This document shows positions 5,895 to 7,024 of a stretch of 7,024 nucleotides of DNA, in pieces; the stretch's first letter is position 1; every line of letters begins with the position of its first letter. Position numbers and translations under genes: made by a program. Below the pieces are notes generated by a model. It saw nothing but the letters and a program-made list of their open reading frames with translations, made no database searches and was not told the DNA's origin. The DNA is from Polyangiaceae bacterium (GTDB lineage: Bacteria; Myxococcota; Polyangia; Polyangiales; Polyangiaceae), in NCBI GenBank assembly GCA_025936205.1, contig JAICTU010000473.1:1-7024 (forward strand). Direction: 5' to 3'.

Positions 5895-6875
5895 ATGTTC
5901 TCTGCCCATCGCAGGTACCTGGGGCTCGGTCTCGCGCTCTTGCTGAGCGCGGCGGGGGCTCCCGTCCGGGCGCAAGAACCGCAGAGCCAGGCGCAGAGCC
6001 AGGCAGCGGAAGCGCTGTTTCGGCAGGCCAAGAGCCTGATGGGGCAGGGGCAATACACCGAGGCCTGCGAGAAGTTCAGCGCCAGCCAGTCACTCGAGCC
6101 GGGCCTCGGCACGTTGCTGTTTCTCGGCGACTGCTACGAGCACGCGGGCCGATTCGCGAGTGCGTTCGCGACTTTCAACGAAGCCAAGCAATTCGCGCAG
6201 AGTCGTTCCGATGACGAGCGCGAGCACCTGGCGAGCGTGCGCGCCGCGGCGCTGGAGCCTCGGGTCCCGAAGCTGGAGCTGCGGGTGGGCTCGGATCCGC
6301 TGCCCGATGGGCTACAGATCACGCTCAACGGTTCGCCGATCGAGCGCAGCGAGCTGAATCAGCCGCTGCCGCGCGACGCGGGCAGCTATGAGGTCCATTT
6401 CAGCGCCCCCGGCTACCAGACCTTCACCAGCAAGATCGAGCTACACAACGGTGAGACACGCAACGCCGTCGTCACTGTGCCGCGCCTGGTCTCGTTCGCC
6501 GAGGCTGCCGCCGTGGGGCGTGACTCGCGGCCCGCGCAGAGCAGCCACGGAAGCACGCAACGGACGCTGGCGTGGGTGGCCGGCGCGACCGGGCTCGCCG
6601 CGGGCATCGGCGCGGGGGTGCTGGCCATCCTGGCCGCTGGCAAGAACTCAGACTCGAAAGACAACTGCTCTTCGGACCGTCCCAATAGCTGCAATCCGGC
6701 GGGAGTCAGCGCGCGCGAAGACGCGAAGAACCTCGCCAACCTGGCGACGATCGCAGGCATCGTCGGTGCGGTCGGGGTCGCAGGCGGCGTGGTGCTCTAT
6801 ATCAGCGCGCCGTCGAGCAGCGAGCGCGGAGTCCCCAACGCCGCGCAGCTCACGCTGTCCGTGCCGTTGCTCTGA
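5895..6875 (+). CDS. exported TPR-PEGA protein B, partner of kinase B
   Basis: 326-residue exported protein, paralogue of TPR-PEGA A. The signal peptide (1-26) has HRR followed by a Leu-rich core and ends VRA|Q. TPR-like helices at about 36-103 carry the shared signature YTEACEKF...LEPGLGT...C...GR.ASAF, with C58 and C80 in the same 22-residue spacing as in protein A. After AAALEPRVPKL, a fairly typical PEGA domain (about 126-198) includes DAGSYEVHFSAPGYQTF. Hydrophobic segments lie at about 225-247 and 283-304, flanking a polar loop with C258 and C266. The tail contains SSSER as in A but ends in SVPLL without the Gly-rich terminal strand. An in-frame TGA at 5886-5888 forces the start to ATG 5895. 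Ribosome binding is weak: GGGG sits too close to the ATG. It lies 78 bp after kinase B and is probably in the same transcript. A binding or sensing role for kinase B is inferred from pairing; the true function is unknown. Confidence 0.87.
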   Translation: MFSAHRRYLGLGLALLLSAAGAPVRAQEPQSQAQSQAAEALFRQAKSLMGQGQYTEACEKFSASQSLEPGLGTLLFLGDCYEHAGRFASAFATFNEAKQFAQSRSDDEREHLASVRAAALEPRVPKLELRVGSDPLPDGLQITLNGSPIERSELNQPLPRDAGSYEVHFSAPGYQTFTSKIELHNGETRNAVVTVPRLVSFAEAAAVGRDSRPAQSSHGSTQRTLAWVAGATGLAAGIGAGVLAILAAGKNSDSKDNCSSDRPNSCNPAGVSAREDAKNLANLATIAGIVGAVGVAGGVVLYISAPSSSERGVPNAAQLTLSVPLL

Positions 6876-6911
6876 GCTGCGTCGAGGGGCCGCCGCCCGT
6901 CAGCGCGGCTC
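6874..6911 (+). terminator. stem-loop after TPR-PEGA B, possible terminator
   Basis: GAGCTGCG (6874-6881, overlapping the stop codon) pairs with CGCGGCTC (6904-6911) over eight positions, including one G-T wobble. Inside, GGGC and GCCC form a second short stem. No T-run follows; the tandem repeats begin right at its foot. It may stabilise or end the transcript, but a classical intrinsic terminator is not shown. Confidence 0.3.
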
Positions 6912-6992
6912 AGATACACGCGCTCAGATACACGCGCTCAAATACACGCGCTCAAATACACGCGCTCAAATACACGCGCTCAAATACACAGC
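6909..6992. repeat. tandem array of a 14-bp unit
   Basis: Five uninterrupted copies of CTCARATACACGCG lie at 6909-6922, 6923-6936, 6937-6950, 6951-6964 and 6965-6978. The first two have G and the next three A at the variable position. A decayed sixth copy (CTCAAATACACAGC) occupies 6979-6992. The unit is not a multiple of three and falls after a gene, so it is probably non-coding, although the plus strand has no stop in it. There are no spacers, so it is not CRISPR. The CGCGC in every unit could pair between units as small hairpins. Its function is unknown; replication slippage explains its origin. Confidence 0.95.
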
Positions 6993-7024
6993 GCTTCGCC
7001 TGCGGCATGCGTGCAGTGCATCGC

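Noticed and set aside
4968..6053. 361-residue minus-strand frame opposite kinase B and the start of TPR-PEGA B
   Set aside because: It is Arg-rich, spans two real genes and their gap, and has no recognisable domain, so it is a GC-driven shadow.
6909..6992. CRISPR-like array
   Set aside because: The 14-bp units abut with no spacers and there are no cas genes; it is a simple tandem repeat.

Overview
The window is very GC-rich, densely coding DNA with strong G/C bias at third codon positions. Eukaryotic-type Ser/Thr kinases with long Ala/Pro-rich tails sit next to secreted TPR/PEGA proteins. This combination is typical of Myxococcota, most likely a Polyangiales (Sorangium-like) chromosome. That assignment is inferred from gene style; there is no marker gene in the window.

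Five complete genes form a nearly mirror-symmetric locus. Left arm, minus strand, in transcription order: a CAP-domain (SCP/PR-1/YkwD-like) lipoprotein (3970 to 3014), membrane Ser/Thr kinase A (2874 to 1129) and secreted TPR-PEGA protein A (1125 to 94). Right arm, plus strand: kinase B (4050 to 5816) and TPR-PEGA protein B (5895 to 6875). The two kinase/TPR-PEGA pairs are clearly paralogous, have the same internal gene order and point away from each other. The CAP gene and a 79-bp divergent promoter region lie between them. The last 115 bases hold a short tandem array of a 14-bp unit. The first 86 bases may carry the end of an unrelated convergent gene.

Proposed working model (inference): each kinase has a cytoplasmic catalytic domain, one membrane helix and a long Ala/Pro(/Lys)-rich tail on the periplasmic side that ends in a short Asp/Trp motif. 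The partner TPR-PEGA protein is exported and carries a conserved cysteine pair in its TPR part, a PEGA-like beta domain and two C-terminal hydrophobic segments around a second cysteine pair. The CAP lipoprotein is an envelope protein with intact CAP signature motifs. The whole could be an envelope-sensing unit in which exported proteins communicate with two similar kinases. No transcription factor, FHA protein or phosphatase is present, so the phosphorylation targets are unknown. No RNA genes, insertion sequences or CRISPR arrays were seen.
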